From an uncultured Clostridia bacterium (GTDB lineage: Bacteria > Bacillota > Clostridia > TANB77 > CAG-508), in NCBI GenBank assembly GCA_948745425.1, contig CAPZDM010000008.1:1-41057 (forward strand): a DNA stretch of 41,057 bases, given 5' to 3'. Made by a program: the position numbers and the translations under genes. Shown in pieces: positions 34,093-41,057 of the stretch (position 1 is its first letter; each line of letters begins with the position of its first letter). The notes under the pieces were generated by a model that saw only the letters and a list, made by a program, of their open reading frames with translations, searched no databases and had not been told where the DNA came from.

Positions 34093-34815
34093 ATGTTAAT
34101 AGTAAAAAAATTTGGAGGAAAATTATTAAACACAAAAGAAAGGATATTTAATGTAGTAAATATCTGTAAAAAAGATTATGAGAAGGGAAATGACATTATA
34201 TTAGTATTATCAGCTATTGGAGAAAAAACAGATGAGCTAATTGAAAATGCAACAAATATATGTGAAGATTTTGAAAAAAGAGAAATGGATATGTTACTTG
34301 TAACAGGAGAGCAAATGGCAGTATCACTTGTATCAATGGCATTTGGCAAAGAAAATATACCAGCAGTTTCTTTAAATGCTTTTCAAGTACCAATATATAC
34401 AGATTCAAATTATACTGATGCTGAGATTATAAGTATAGGTACAAAAAGAATAAAACAGGAACTTGCAAAAGGTAATATAGTAATAGTAACAGGGTTTCAA
34501 GGAATAGATAAAGAAAATAATTATACTACATTAGGTAGAGGTGGCTCAGACGCAACAGCAGTAGCACTAGCTGCAAAGTTTAATGCCGATAAATGTGAGA
34601 TATACAAAGATGTAGATGGAGTGTATGATACAGACCCTAAAACAAACATATATGCAAAAAAATATGATGAAATATGTTATGATGAAATGTTAAACCTTTC
34701 AAATGGTGGAGCAAAAGTATTACATAATAAATCTGTTGAAATAGCTAAAAAGTGTGATGTACCAATATTTATAAAATCTATGTTCACAAATGAGATAGGT
34801 ACAGTAATAAAATAA
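34093..34815 (+). CDS. ACT-less aspartokinase (aspartate kinase catalytic domain only)
   Basis: The 240-aa protein covers just the amino-acid-kinase fold: KKFGGKLLNTKER at the start, VTGEQMAVSL, TGFQGIDKENNYTTLGRGGSDATAVALAA, and KDVDGVYDTDPK. It ends VPIFIKSMFTNEIGTVI, where ordinary aspartokinases (about 400 aa) continue into two regulatory ACT domains. Such a form would lack lysine/threonine feedback control. The conserved KFGGTS reads KFGGKL here. The start at 34093 gives MLIVKKFGG and follows a weak GAGG; the ATG at 34072 is an alternative. The short size is followed by the RNase P promoter, with no trace of ACT sequence. Confidence 0.85.
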   Translation: MLIVKKFGGKLLNTKERIFNVVNICKKDYEKGNDIILVLSAIGEKTDELIENATNICEDFEKREMDMLLVTGEQMAVSLVSMAFGKENIPAVSLNAFQVPIYTDSNYTDAEIISIGTKRIKQELAKGNIVIVTGFQGIDKENNYTTLGRGGSDATAVALAAKFNADKCEIYKDVDGVYDTDPKTNIYAKKYDEICYDEMLNLSNGGAKVLHNKSVEIAKKCDVPIFIKSMFTNEIGTVIK

Positions 34816-34818
34816 TTC

Positions 34819-34847
34819 TTGACATTATCGCAAGAATATTTTAAAAT
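34819..34847 (+). promoter_or_regulatory. Promoter of RNase P RNA
   Basis: A perfect TTGACA (34819-34824) and TAAAAT (34842-34847) are 17 bp apart and place transcription start at about 34854, exactly where the RNA's P1 helix begins. Confidence 0.85.
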
Positions 34848-34854
34848 AATATAT

Positions 34855-35207
34855 GTAAGTAAACTGAATAGTCGCGTATAGCACGGTCGAAAGACAGCGT
34901 ACGAGGAAAGTCCGGGCCTTTAAAGAGCAGGGTGCTGGATAACGTCCAGTGAGGGAAACCTTAAGGAAAGTGCAACAGAAAATAACCGCCATACTTAGTA
35001 TGGTAAGGGTGAAAAGGTAGGGTAAGAGCCTACCGCAACTGTGGTGACATAGTTGGTCAATGTAAACCCCACCTGAGGCAAGACCGAGACTAGGAGGATA
35101 AGATTGCTCTTTTCGTCTCCTTAATTTGGTCGCTTGAGACCTATAGTAATATAGGTAGTAGATAAATGACTATTCTAGACAGAACCCGGCTTATAGGTTT
35201 ACTTATA
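34855..35207 (+). ncRNA. rnpB: RNase P RNA (bacterial, type A-like)
   Basis: The catalytic RNA that matures tRNA 5' ends. Universally conserved blocks are visible: GAGGAAAGTCCGGGC near 34900, ACAGAAAATAACCGCC near 34975, AAGGGTGAAAAGGT, and AGACAGAACCCGGCTTA near 35177-35193. The ends pair as helix P1 (AAGTAAACT with GGTTTACTT). The overall size of about 350 nt and the layout look like type A rather than the Bacillus type B. It has its own promoter, and the palindrome at 35231-35258 may end the transcript. Confidence 0.96.
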
Positions 35208-35230
35208 TTGAAATATATAAAATTTATTTT

Positions 35231-35258
35231 GTAGGGGCACATTGTATGTGCCCTTTAC
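35231..35258. repeat. Palindromic GTAGGGGC element (short copy), possible rnpB terminator
   Basis: GGGCACAT and ATGTGCCC form a perfect 8-bp hairpin flanked by GTAG and TTTAC. It resembles the outer arms of the element at 27874-27953 and is nearly the same as 40957-40980. The T-run in its right flank would suit termination of the RNase P RNA. Confidence 0.75.
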
Positions 35259-35261
35259 AAG

Positions 35262-35298
35262 AATCTATATAAAGTCATGTATTACTTTTATATAGATT
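35262..35298. promoter_or_regulatory. 12-bp inverted repeat upstream of the response regulator
   Basis: AATCTATATAAA (35262-35273) is perfectly complementary to 35287-35298, with a 13-nt spacer. It lies about 80 bp before the response-regulator start and could be an operator for autoregulation or a structural remnant. I found no convincing promoter pair here. Confidence 0.4.
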
Positions 35299-35376
35299 TA
35301 TGTTTTTGCATTGGAAAGTAATGGTATAACAATTCTTTTCCAACAAATTTGTGACTTGAAAGGAATGAGATTAAAA

Positions 35377-36036
35377 ATGAACAAAATTCTTATTATAGAA
35401 GATGATTTCAATATAAGAAATATGGTAAATGATTTATTAATAGCAAATCAATACATTCCTGTAATGGCAAGTGAAGGTAAAGAAGCATTAGATTTACATA
35501 CGAAATCAATAGACTTAATACTATTAGATTTAATGTTACCACAAATACATGGAAAAGACCTAATCAAAAAGTTAAAAGAAATACATGATTGCCCAATAAT
35601 AATTGTAAGTGCAATTACAGATGTAGATATGAAAGTAAATGTATTTGATTTAGGAGCAGATGATTACATTACAAAACCATTTCAAGGAAAAGAATTATTA
35701 GCTAGAATAAAATTAGCATTACGACATAATGGAAAAGAAAGAATTATACAATACAAAGACATTAAATTGGACACTGAAAAATATTCAGCAATTTGTAATG
35801 AAAAAAACTTAGAATTAACTAAAACAGAATTTGAAATATTAAATTTATTAATTTTAAACAAAGGACAAATAGTAACAAAATCTATTTTATTTGATGAAAT
35901 TTGGAATACAAAGGACTCAGCAGACGAAAATACATTAAATGTCCATATAAGTAAACTTAGAAATAAATTAAAAACAGCCAATAATTTAGAGGAATATATA
36001 GAAACAATTTGGAAAATTGGGTATAAATTAAAATAA
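35377..36036 (+). CDS. OmpR-family response regulator
   Basis: The 219-aa regulator has a receiver domain with acidic pocket EDD at 8-10, the phosphorylated Asp51 in LLDLMLP and the conserved Lys in TKPF near 101. A C-terminal winged helix follows (LTKTEFEILNLLILNKGQIVTKS, then DENTLNVHISKLRNKL). The ATG at 35377 is chosen because MNKILIIEDD is the normal start; the longer frame from 35311 has no ribosome-binding site. It heads a four-gene set with an ABC transporter and a histidine kinase, as in bacitracin or lantibiotic protection loci. Confidence 0.94.
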   Translation: MNKILIIEDDFNIRNMVNDLLIANQYIPVMASEGKEALDLHTKSIDLILLDLMLPQIHGKDLIKKLKEIHDCPIIIVSAITDVDMKVNVFDLGADDYITKPFQGKELLARIKLALRHNGKERIIQYKDIKLDTEKYSAICNEKNLELTKTEFEILNLLILNKGQIVTKSILFDEIWNTKDSADENTLNVHISKLRNKLKTANNLEEYIETIWKIGYKLK

Positions 36037-36103
36037 ATTAATTCAAATTAAGAGTTTTTTAAGAAATAAATAATATAATTCCAAACAAAGGGAGGAATTA
36101 TAA

Positions 36104-37018
36104 ATGAATGAAATTATACTAAAAACAAATAATTTAACAAAAAAATACAAAGAATTCATAGCACTAGACAATGTTAATCTTAGTATTTCCAAAGGTGATA
36201 TATATGGATTAATTGGAAGAAATGGTGCTGGAAAAACAACATTAATGAAAATAATTATGACACTATCAAATAAAACTGCTGGAGAATTTGAACTCTTCGG
36301 AAAAAAAGACAATAATTTAACAGAAACAAAAAGAAGAATAGGTTGTTTAATAGAAAATCCTGCATTTTTCCCAAATTTATCAGCAGTAAATAATTTAAAA
36401 TACTATGCTATACAAAAGGGAATTGTAGATAACAAACAAATTGATGAAGCAATAGAATTAGTAGGACTAAGTGAAGCAAAAAACAAAAAATTCAAAACAT
36501 ATTCTTTAGGAATGAAACAACGTTTAGGAATTGCATTTGCAATATTAGATAACCCAGACTTTATTATATTAGACGAACCAATAAATGGACTTGACCCAAT
36601 AGGAATCAGTGAATTAAGAGATTTATTTAAAAAACTAAACTTAGAAAAGAATATAACTATTTTAATATCAAGTCATATATTAAATGAATTATATCAAGTA
36701 TCAAATAAATTTTGTATTATAGAAAAGGGAAAAGTCATAAAAGAAATTACCAAAGAACAGTTAGATGAAGAATGTAGTAAATGTATTGTAATAAAAACTA
36801 AAGAAACCTCAAAAGTAGCTGTAATATTAGAAGAACAACTAAAAACAAATAATTATAAAATAATAGATAATACAGAAATCCGACTATATGATTATTTAGA
36901 AAATAGTAGCAAAGTAAACAAAACATTAATTAAAAATGATATTGATATCATAAGTCTTTATGAATCAGGAATTACTTTAGAGGATTATTTCAAAACTATC
37001 ATAAAGGAGGGAAAATAA
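36104..37018 (+). CDS. ABC transporter ATPase, BcrA/LanF type
   Basis: The 304-aa ATPase has Walker A GRNGAGKTT at 38-46, the signature region YSLGMKQRLGIAFA near 138-151 and Walker B FIILDEPINGLDP. The C-terminal extension of about 90 residues is typical of the BcrA/lantibiotic immunity subgroup. It starts after GGGAGGA and ends one base before the permease start. With the permease it should pump or shield against a peptide antibiotic acting at the cell surface. Confidence 0.93.
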   Translation: MNEIILKTNNLTKKYKEFIALDNVNLSISKGDIYGLIGRNGAGKTTLMKIIMTLSNKTAGEFELFGKKDNNLTETKRRIGCLIENPAFFPNLSAVNNLKYYAIQKGIVDNKQIDEAIELVGLSEAKNKKFKTYSLGMKQRLGIAFAILDNPDFIILDEPINGLDPIGISELRDLFKKLNLEKNITILISSHILNELYQVSNKFCIIEKGKVIKEITKEQLDEECSKCIVIKTKETSKVAVILEEQLKTNNYKIIDNTEIRLYDYLENSSKVNKTLIKNDIDIISLYESGITLEDYFKTIIKEGK

Positions 37019-37019
37019 A

Positions 37020-37871
37020 ATGTTAAATATAATAAAATCAGATTTATATAGAATATTTAGAGGGAAAGGAATATACATAGCAATAATATTAATGTTTCTT
37101 ATAATTGGAGTAAGTGTATTTTTAATGAGTCCAGGATATATAGGAACTACTGTTATGATAGATGAAGACACAAATCAGGGAATGGCACCAGAAGACTTAG
37201 AACTTATGGAAAAAGTGAGTAAAGCTAATAATATATTAGATATCAGAGAGATTATGAAAGAGTATGCAGAATTTGACTTAGATAAACAAATTATTGGAGC
37301 AAATACTAATCTGTACTATCTATTTATTGTAGTAGTATTTGTTGTAATATGTGTTGATTTATCTGACAGTACTGCTAAAAATACGCTTTCATCAGCAATA
37401 TCTAGAGAAAAGTATTATATTTCTAAACTATTTACAGTAATAATTATTGGAATATTTATGACATTGTTAAACAATTATGGAATATATTTTTTAAATATAA
37501 TTTTTAATGGTAAAGCATTCTCATCAGACTTTATAGAATTTACAAAATATACTATAATACAAATTCCAATAATACTAGGAATGTTAAGCATATTAATAGG
37601 TATAGCATTTATAACAAAGAAAAAAGCGTTATTTAATGGTTTAACTATACCACTATTAATGATAATACAACTAATACTACAAGGAGCTATTACTATATTT
37701 AATTTAGAACCAACAATTATGACAAATTGGGAATTACAATATATGATTAGTAACCTTGCAAATAACCCATCAACTGAATATATAATAAAAGCAAGTTTAC
37801 TGGCAATTTTTTATGTAATAATATTTAATTTATTAGGATATTATTCTTTTAAGAAATCAGAAATAAAATAA
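37020..37871 (+). CDS. ABC-2 type permease of the BcrB/LanE kind
   Basis: A 283-aa membrane protein with about six hydrophobic helices: one near residues 16-34, a cluster at about 98-118, 141-162, 178-198 and 207-230, and a last one near 261-277. The N-terminal MLNIIKSDLYRIFRGKG is typical of the ABC-2 permeases that partner BcrA-like ATPases. The extracytoplasmic loop between the first two helices (about 35-95) is sizeable. It starts after AAAGGAGG within the previous coding end, so translation is coupled. Confidence 0.88.
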   Translation: MLNIIKSDLYRIFRGKGIYIAIILMFLIIGVSVFLMSPGYIGTTVMIDEDTNQGMAPEDLELMEKVSKANNILDIREIMKEYAEFDLDKQIIGANTNLYYLFIVVVFVVICVDLSDSTAKNTLSSAISREKYYISKLFTVIIIGIFMTLLNNYGIYFLNIIFNGKAFSSDFIEFTKYTIIQIPIILGMLSILIGIAFITKKKALFNGLTIPLLMIIQLILQGAITIFNLEPTIMTNWELQYMISNLANNPSTEYIIKASLLAIFYVIIFNLLGYYSFKKSEIK

Positions 37872-37889
37872 AGATAGGAGGGAAATAGT

Positions 37890-38789
37890 ATGGTATTTAT
37901 TATTTGTTTATTAATAGTCATAATTTTAATGCTATTTCTCTATATTTTTACTTTAAAAAAAGAAATAAAAAGAATAGCAAGTAGAGTAAGAAATGTTAGA
38001 AGTGAAGACTCTAATGCTTTAATAAATAAAGAACTAGAAGAAAAAAATCTTTTAATTTTAATAAAGGAAATAAATAACACAATTAGTGATATAAACAAAA
38101 AAGAAATTAATATAAATATAAAAACTGAAGAATTGAAAAAAATGATAACAAATACAGCACATGACCTAAGAACACCTTTAACTTCGGCAATTGGATATAT
38201 AGAATTAATACAGAATAATAATATAGCAGAAGACAAAAAGGAAAAATATATACAAATAATATTGGAAAGATTACAAAAGTTATCATATTTAATAACAAAC
38301 CTTTTTGAATTTTCAAAAATAATTTCAAACGATAATCAAATAGAAATGAAGGAAGAAAATTTGATAGAAATTATAGAAGGATGTATTGCAAACTTTTATG
38401 ATGATTTCATAAAAGAAAATAGACAAATAAATTTTAGCCATAAAAACAGTAAAGTAGAAATAATAACGAATAGGTCATTACTAACTAGGGCTTTTGATAA
38501 TATGATTATAAATGCTTATAAACATAGTAAAAGTAATTTAGATATAGAAATTTTTGAAGAAAATGAAGAAGTTATAATTAAATTTATAAACAAATTAGAA
38601 GAAGATAATTTAGACATAGATTTAATATTTGAAAAATTCTATACAACAGATATTTCAAGAACGAATGGAGATACAGGCTTAGGTCTTGCAATAGCAAAAG
38701 AATTCATAGAATTAACAAATGGAAATATATCTGCAATAAAAGAAAATGGACTATTAAAAATGATAGTTACTATTAAAAGAGTTAATTAA
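37890..38789 (+). CDS. Sensor histidine kinase with minimal sensor
   Basis: The 299-aa kinase has a single N-terminal membrane helix (about residues 2-21) and no extracellular domain, followed by a helical linker and the H-box NTAHDLRTPL with His91. The N-box NMIINAYKHSKS and the G-box GDTGLGLAIAKEF complete the catalytic domain. Lacking a sensor domain, it probably detects its signal through the membrane or through the adjacent transporter, as lantibiotic-responsive kinases of the LanK/BceS kind do. It is the last gene of the operon (18 bp after the permease) and should phosphorylate the regulator at 35377. Confidence 0.92.
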   Translation: MVFIICLLIVIILMLFLYIFTLKKEIKRIASRVRNVRSEDSNALINKELEEKNLLILIKEINNTISDINKKEININIKTEELKKMITNTAHDLRTPLTSAIGYIELIQNNNIAEDKKEKYIQIILERLQKLSYLITNLFEFSKIISNDNQIEMKEENLIEIIEGCIANFYDDFIKENRQINFSHKNSKVEIITNRSLLTRAFDNMIINAYKHSKSNLDIEIFEENEEVIIKFINKLEEDNLDIDLIFEKFYTTDISRTNGDTGLGLAIAKEFIELTNGNISAIKENGLLKMIVTIKRVN

Positions 38790-38847
38790 TTTTAATATTT
38801 ATATAAATAACCTCTAATATCAAATTATCTAAAATTATAACATTTGC

Positions 38848-38876
38848 TTGAAAGTTTTATAAACAAGTAATATAAT
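38848..38876 (+). promoter_or_regulatory. Promoter of the MNT-HEPT operon
   Basis: TTGAAA (38848-38853) and a perfect TATAAT (38871-38876) are 17 bp apart, 33 bp before the first gene. Confidence 0.8.
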
Positions 38877-38909
38877 ATTAATAGAATTTTATAGAAGAAA
38901 GGGAACAAA

Positions 38910-39218
38910 ATGGATAAGTTTGGATTAAAGTCCCAAATAATAGAAGATATAAAAGAAATATTAAAGAAATATCCAGAAGTTGAAAAAGCAGTTATATTTG
39001 GTTCAAGAGCAAGAGGAGATTATAAAAAAGGTTCAGACATTGATATTACATTATTTGGTGATAAACTTACTAATTCTATAAATACAAAAATATTTTATGA
39101 AATAGATGATTTATACCTAATTTATAATATAGACTTAATTAATTTTAATACATTAGATGAAGGAGACAAATTAAGACAAAATATATTAGATGAAGGAGTT
39201 GAAATATATGCCAAATAA
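38910..39218 (+). CDS. mntA: MNT-domain nucleotidyltransferase antitoxin (MntA)
   Basis: The 102-aa minimal nucleotidyltransferase has the GSX10DXD motif: Gly31-Ser32 and Asp43/Asp45 in GSRARGDYKKGSDIDI. MntA antitoxins neutralise the HEPT partner by adding AMP residues to its active-site tyrosine. The gene starts after AAAGGGA and overlaps the HEPT gene by 11 bases. Together with a dedicated promoter and terminator this makes a compact toxin-antitoxin cassette. The order here is antitoxin first. Confidence 0.9.
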   Translation: MDKFGLKSQIIEDIKEILKKYPEVEKAVIFGSRARGDYKKGSDIDITLFGDKLTNSINTKIFYEIDDLYLIYNIDLINFNTLDEGDKLRQNILDEGVEIYAK

Positions 39219-39606
39219 TTTAATTGAAAGTTATAGAACATTTAGAAAAGCTTATGAAAAATTAAAGGAATTTATAGATACAGACAATGGAAGCGAAAAG
39301 GATAGAGCAGCAATAATACATGCATATGAATATACATTTGAATTATGGTGGAAAGCATTACAAAGATATTTAGAGGATACAGAAACCATAAGGGAATATG
39401 GACCAGGTTCAACAATACGAAATGCATTTCAATTCGGGATACTAGAAGATGGTGAAAAATATATGAATTTATTAAAAGACAGAAATTTGATAGCACACAC
39501 TTATAAAGAAAATATTGCAATAGAAATATATTTAAGAATAAAAGAAAATCATATACAAGCATTTGAAGAATTTATAGAGAAATTTGACACAAAAATAATA
39601 TTTTAG
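39208..39606 (+). CDS. hepT: HEPT-domain toxin (HepT)
   Basis: The 132-aa helical protein contains the HEPT ribonuclease motif RX4HXY at 92-99 (Arg92, His97, Tyr99). Tyr99 is the residue AMPylated by MntA in studied systems. The ATG at 39208 is preferred because it follows GAAGGAG by 9 nt; the in-frame ATG at 39190 sits inside that ribosome-binding site. It overlaps the MntA gene, giving coupled synthesis. HI0074-type substrate-binding proteins share this fold, but the intact RX4HXY supports an active RNase. A strong terminator follows 6 bp after the stop. Confidence 0.9.
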   Translation: MPNNLIESYRTFRKAYEKLKEFIDTDNGSEKDRAAIIHAYEYTFELWWKALQRYLEDTETIREYGPGSTIRNAFQFGILEDGEKYMNLLKDRNLIAHTYKENIAIEIYLRIKENHIQAFEEFIEKFDTKIIF

Positions 39607-39612
39607 AAGATC

Positions 39613-39657
39613 AAAAAATAATATATATTTTTATAGAAAATATATATTATTTTTTTT
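39613..39657 (+). terminator. Strong terminator after the MNT-HEPT pair
   Basis: A perfect 19-bp, all-A/T stem (39613-39631 with 39637-39655) has a TATAG loop, the right arm ending in a run of T. Confidence 0.82.
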
Positions 39658-39721
39658 GTAATTGTGATACAATAGAGCAGATGAAAAATGGAGAAATATG
39701 TCTGGAAAGGAAGGATTTTAA

Positions 39722-40951
39722 ATGAAAAAACCAGAATTATTAGCACCCGCAGGTTCTTTTGAAAAGGCAAAGATTGCATTTATGTATGGAGCAGATGCAG
39801 TATATTGTGGAACTGCTTCGCTTTCTTTAAGAAGCAGAGCAGAAGTAAATGATGATGATTTAGCAAACACAATAAAATATGCTCATAGTATAGGAAAAAA
39901 AGTATATGCTGCTATAAACATTTATGCATGGGATGAAACATATGAAGAAATAAAAAAACAAGCTAGAATGTTAAATGAACTTAAAGTAGATGGAATAATT
40001 GCATCAGATGGAGGAGTAATAGATGTCTTACATCAAGAAGCACCTGATATTGATATACATATTAGTACACAAGCAAATGCTGTAAGTGCACATGATGCAA
40101 TGTTTTGGTATAAAAATGGAGCAAAGAGAATAATTTTAGCAAGAGAATTATCAAAAGAACAAATAAAATATATTATAGATAATACTCCAATAGGATTAGA
40201 AACAGAAATCTTTGTACATGGAGCATTATGTTTTGGATATTCTGGAAGATGTTTTTTAAGCGATTTCTTAGCTTCAAGAAGTGCAAACTTAGGAGATTGT
40301 GCACAAAGTTGTAGATGGGCTTATAATTTGTATGTAGAAGAAAAAAATAATCCAGGAAATTTAATGCCAGTAGAACATGACGAAAAAGGCACATATATAT
40401 TTTCATCAAAGGATTTATGTCTATTAAAGGAAATTCCAGACATTGTATCAATGGGTGTTGATAGTGTTAAAATTGAAGGTAGACTAAAAACAGAATATTA
40501 TTTAGCAAGTGTAATAAATGCTTATAGAAATGCAATATATGATTATGTGCAAGACCCCAACAATTATGACTATACAAAATACCTAAAAGAAATTGATAAA
40601 GTAAAAACTAGAAGTTTAACTACATTTTATTTTAATGATAGAAACAACAAAGATTTTCAGGAATATGAAGGTAAACAATATAATCCAAACTATGAATTTG
40701 GAGGAAAAGTAGTAGAATATAATGTAGATAAATCCATTATAGAAATTAAAAACAAATTAACAGTAGGTGATACTTTAGAAATAATAATACCAGGAAATAT
40801 AGATGTTTATGCTTTTAATATTGATAGATTATGGGATTATGAAACAGATGAAGAAATTGAAAGTGTAAGTCCAGGAAAAGCAGGACAAAAAGTTAAAATA
40901 CATTTACCTATACAATGTCAAAGAGATTGGATAATTAGAAGAAGAAAATAA
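39722..40951 (+). CDS. Peptidase U32 family protein (TrhP/YrrO-like)
   Basis: The 409-aa protein begins KPELLAPAGSFEKAKIAFMYGADAVY, the U32 start, and contains HISTQANAVS, the family signature EIFVHGALCFGYSGRCFLS, NLGDCAQSCRW and VDSVKIEGRLKTEYY. A beta-barrel C-terminal domain (about residues 320-409) follows. In Bacillus subtilis the YrrN/YrrO pair (TrhP) hydroxylates U34 of tRNA; other relatives act on 23S rRNA or as collagenases. The four Cys of the GRC...CAQSC region fit an iron-sulphur enzyme. The start follows AAGGAAGG. A second U32 gene is not seen within the window. Confidence 0.92.
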   Translation: MKKPELLAPAGSFEKAKIAFMYGADAVYCGTASLSLRSRAEVNDDDLANTIKYAHSIGKKVYAAINIYAWDETYEEIKKQARMLNELKVDGIIASDGGVIDVLHQEAPDIDIHISTQANAVSAHDAMFWYKNGAKRIILARELSKEQIKYIIDNTPIGLETEIFVHGALCFGYSGRCFLSDFLASRSANLGDCAQSCRWAYNLYVEEKNNPGNLMPVEHDEKGTYIFSSKDLCLLKEIPDIVSMGVDSVKIEGRLKTEYYLASVINAYRNAIYDYVQDPNNYDYTKYLKEIDKVKTRSLTTFYFNDRNNKDFQEYEGKQYNPNYEFGGKVVEYNVDKSIIEIKNKLTVGDTLEIIIPGNIDVYAFNIDRLWDYETDEEIESVSPGKAGQKVKIHLPIQCQRDWIIRRRK

Positions 40952-40956
40952 AAAAA

Positions 40957-40980
40957 TGTAGGGCACATTGCATGTGCCTA
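40957..40980. repeat. Palindromic GTAGGGC element (short copy)
   Basis: TAGGCACATG on the minus strand matches the + strand TAGGGCACATTGCATGTGCCTA with near-perfect dyad symmetry (GGCACAT/ATGTGCC). It begins 5 bases after the U32 stop and resembles 35231-35258. The remaining 41 bp to the window edge hold only an AAAGGA-like ribosome-binding site, perhaps for a gene starting just outside. Confidence 0.7.
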
Positions 40981-41057
40981 TGAAAATATTCTATAGGTTA
41001 AAAGGATGTGATACAAGATATCCAATACAATAAAATTTTATGATGAAAGGAAATATT

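Noticed and set aside
1..41057. CRISPR arrays, insertion sequences or a biosynthetic gene cluster
   Set aside because: No regularly spaced direct repeats, no transposase motifs and no lantibiotic or NRPS/PKS genes were seen.

Overview
The window is about 41 kb of very AT-rich DNA (roughly 27-30% GC by eye). It uses the standard code with TGA as a stop, has strong AAGGAG/GGAGG ribosome-binding sites, and carries TTGACA/TATAAT-type promoters at 17-18 bp spacing. The gene content (BlaI/BlaR1-type regulators, YqeK, AI-2E/YtvI-like transporter, QueH, U32 peptidase, BcrAB-type ABC transporter with its two-component system) points to an anaerobic low-GC Firmicute, most likely an uncultured gut Clostridia lineage. 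I cannot name the genus. Almost every gene is on the + strand; the one clear exception is a D,D-carboxypeptidase.

Layout. 1-1025: tRNA-Tyr with its promoter, a palindromic repeat, and a short DinD-like gene with a terminator. 1062-9604: a probable cell-envelope block, with asparagine synthetase-type amidotransferase (asnB), a BlaI-family repressor, a BlaR1-like M56 membrane protease with a lipocalin-like tail, a 754-aa unknown protein, an N-acetylmuramoyl-L-alanine amidase and a Cys-rich CBS protein. BlaI-like TTAC-N4-GTAA dyads sit at both the asnB and the blaI promoters. 9642-12768: a two-TM protein, a CPBP-protease remnant, dacF (minus strand) and a 56-aa gene with its own promoter and terminator. 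12788-18832: ruvB followed by a polyprenol-phosphate/GT-C glycosyltransferase cluster (the first enzyme is frameshifted) and a QueH-GNAT fusion. 18901-22915: a decaying accessory patch with a dead HAD hydrolase, two RhuM paralogues and, between them, a multiply frameshifted unknown gene. 22928-29850: mscL, a low-MW tyrosine phosphatase, a cytosolic YkuD-like protein, polA, a lytic transglycosylase, yqeK and an AI-2E family permease. 29853-35207: a long hairpin, an orphan HipA-like kinase, priA, def, an ACT-less aspartokinase and the RNase P RNA. 35231-41057: a response regulator/ABC ATPase/permease/histidine kinase operon of the lantibiotic- or bacitracin-protection type, a MNT-HEPT toxin-antitoxin pair, and a U32 peptidase.

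The strongest candidate for something new is the envelope block at 1062-9054. A BlaI/BlaR1-like switch, whose sensor part looks like a lipocalin rather than a penicillin-binding domain, appears to share operators with an AsnB-type amidotransferase. This would be a protease-relieved regulon for peptidoglycan amidation rather than for beta-lactamase. Other points of note are a perfect 15-bp inverted repeat pairing the start codon of the CBS gene, a QueH-GNAT fusion, a catalytically dead HAD gene, a recurring loss of one A in A-runs that breaks three genes, and three copies of a GTAGGG(G)C...GC palindrome. No transposase, integrase, CRISPR array or riboswitch was recognised.
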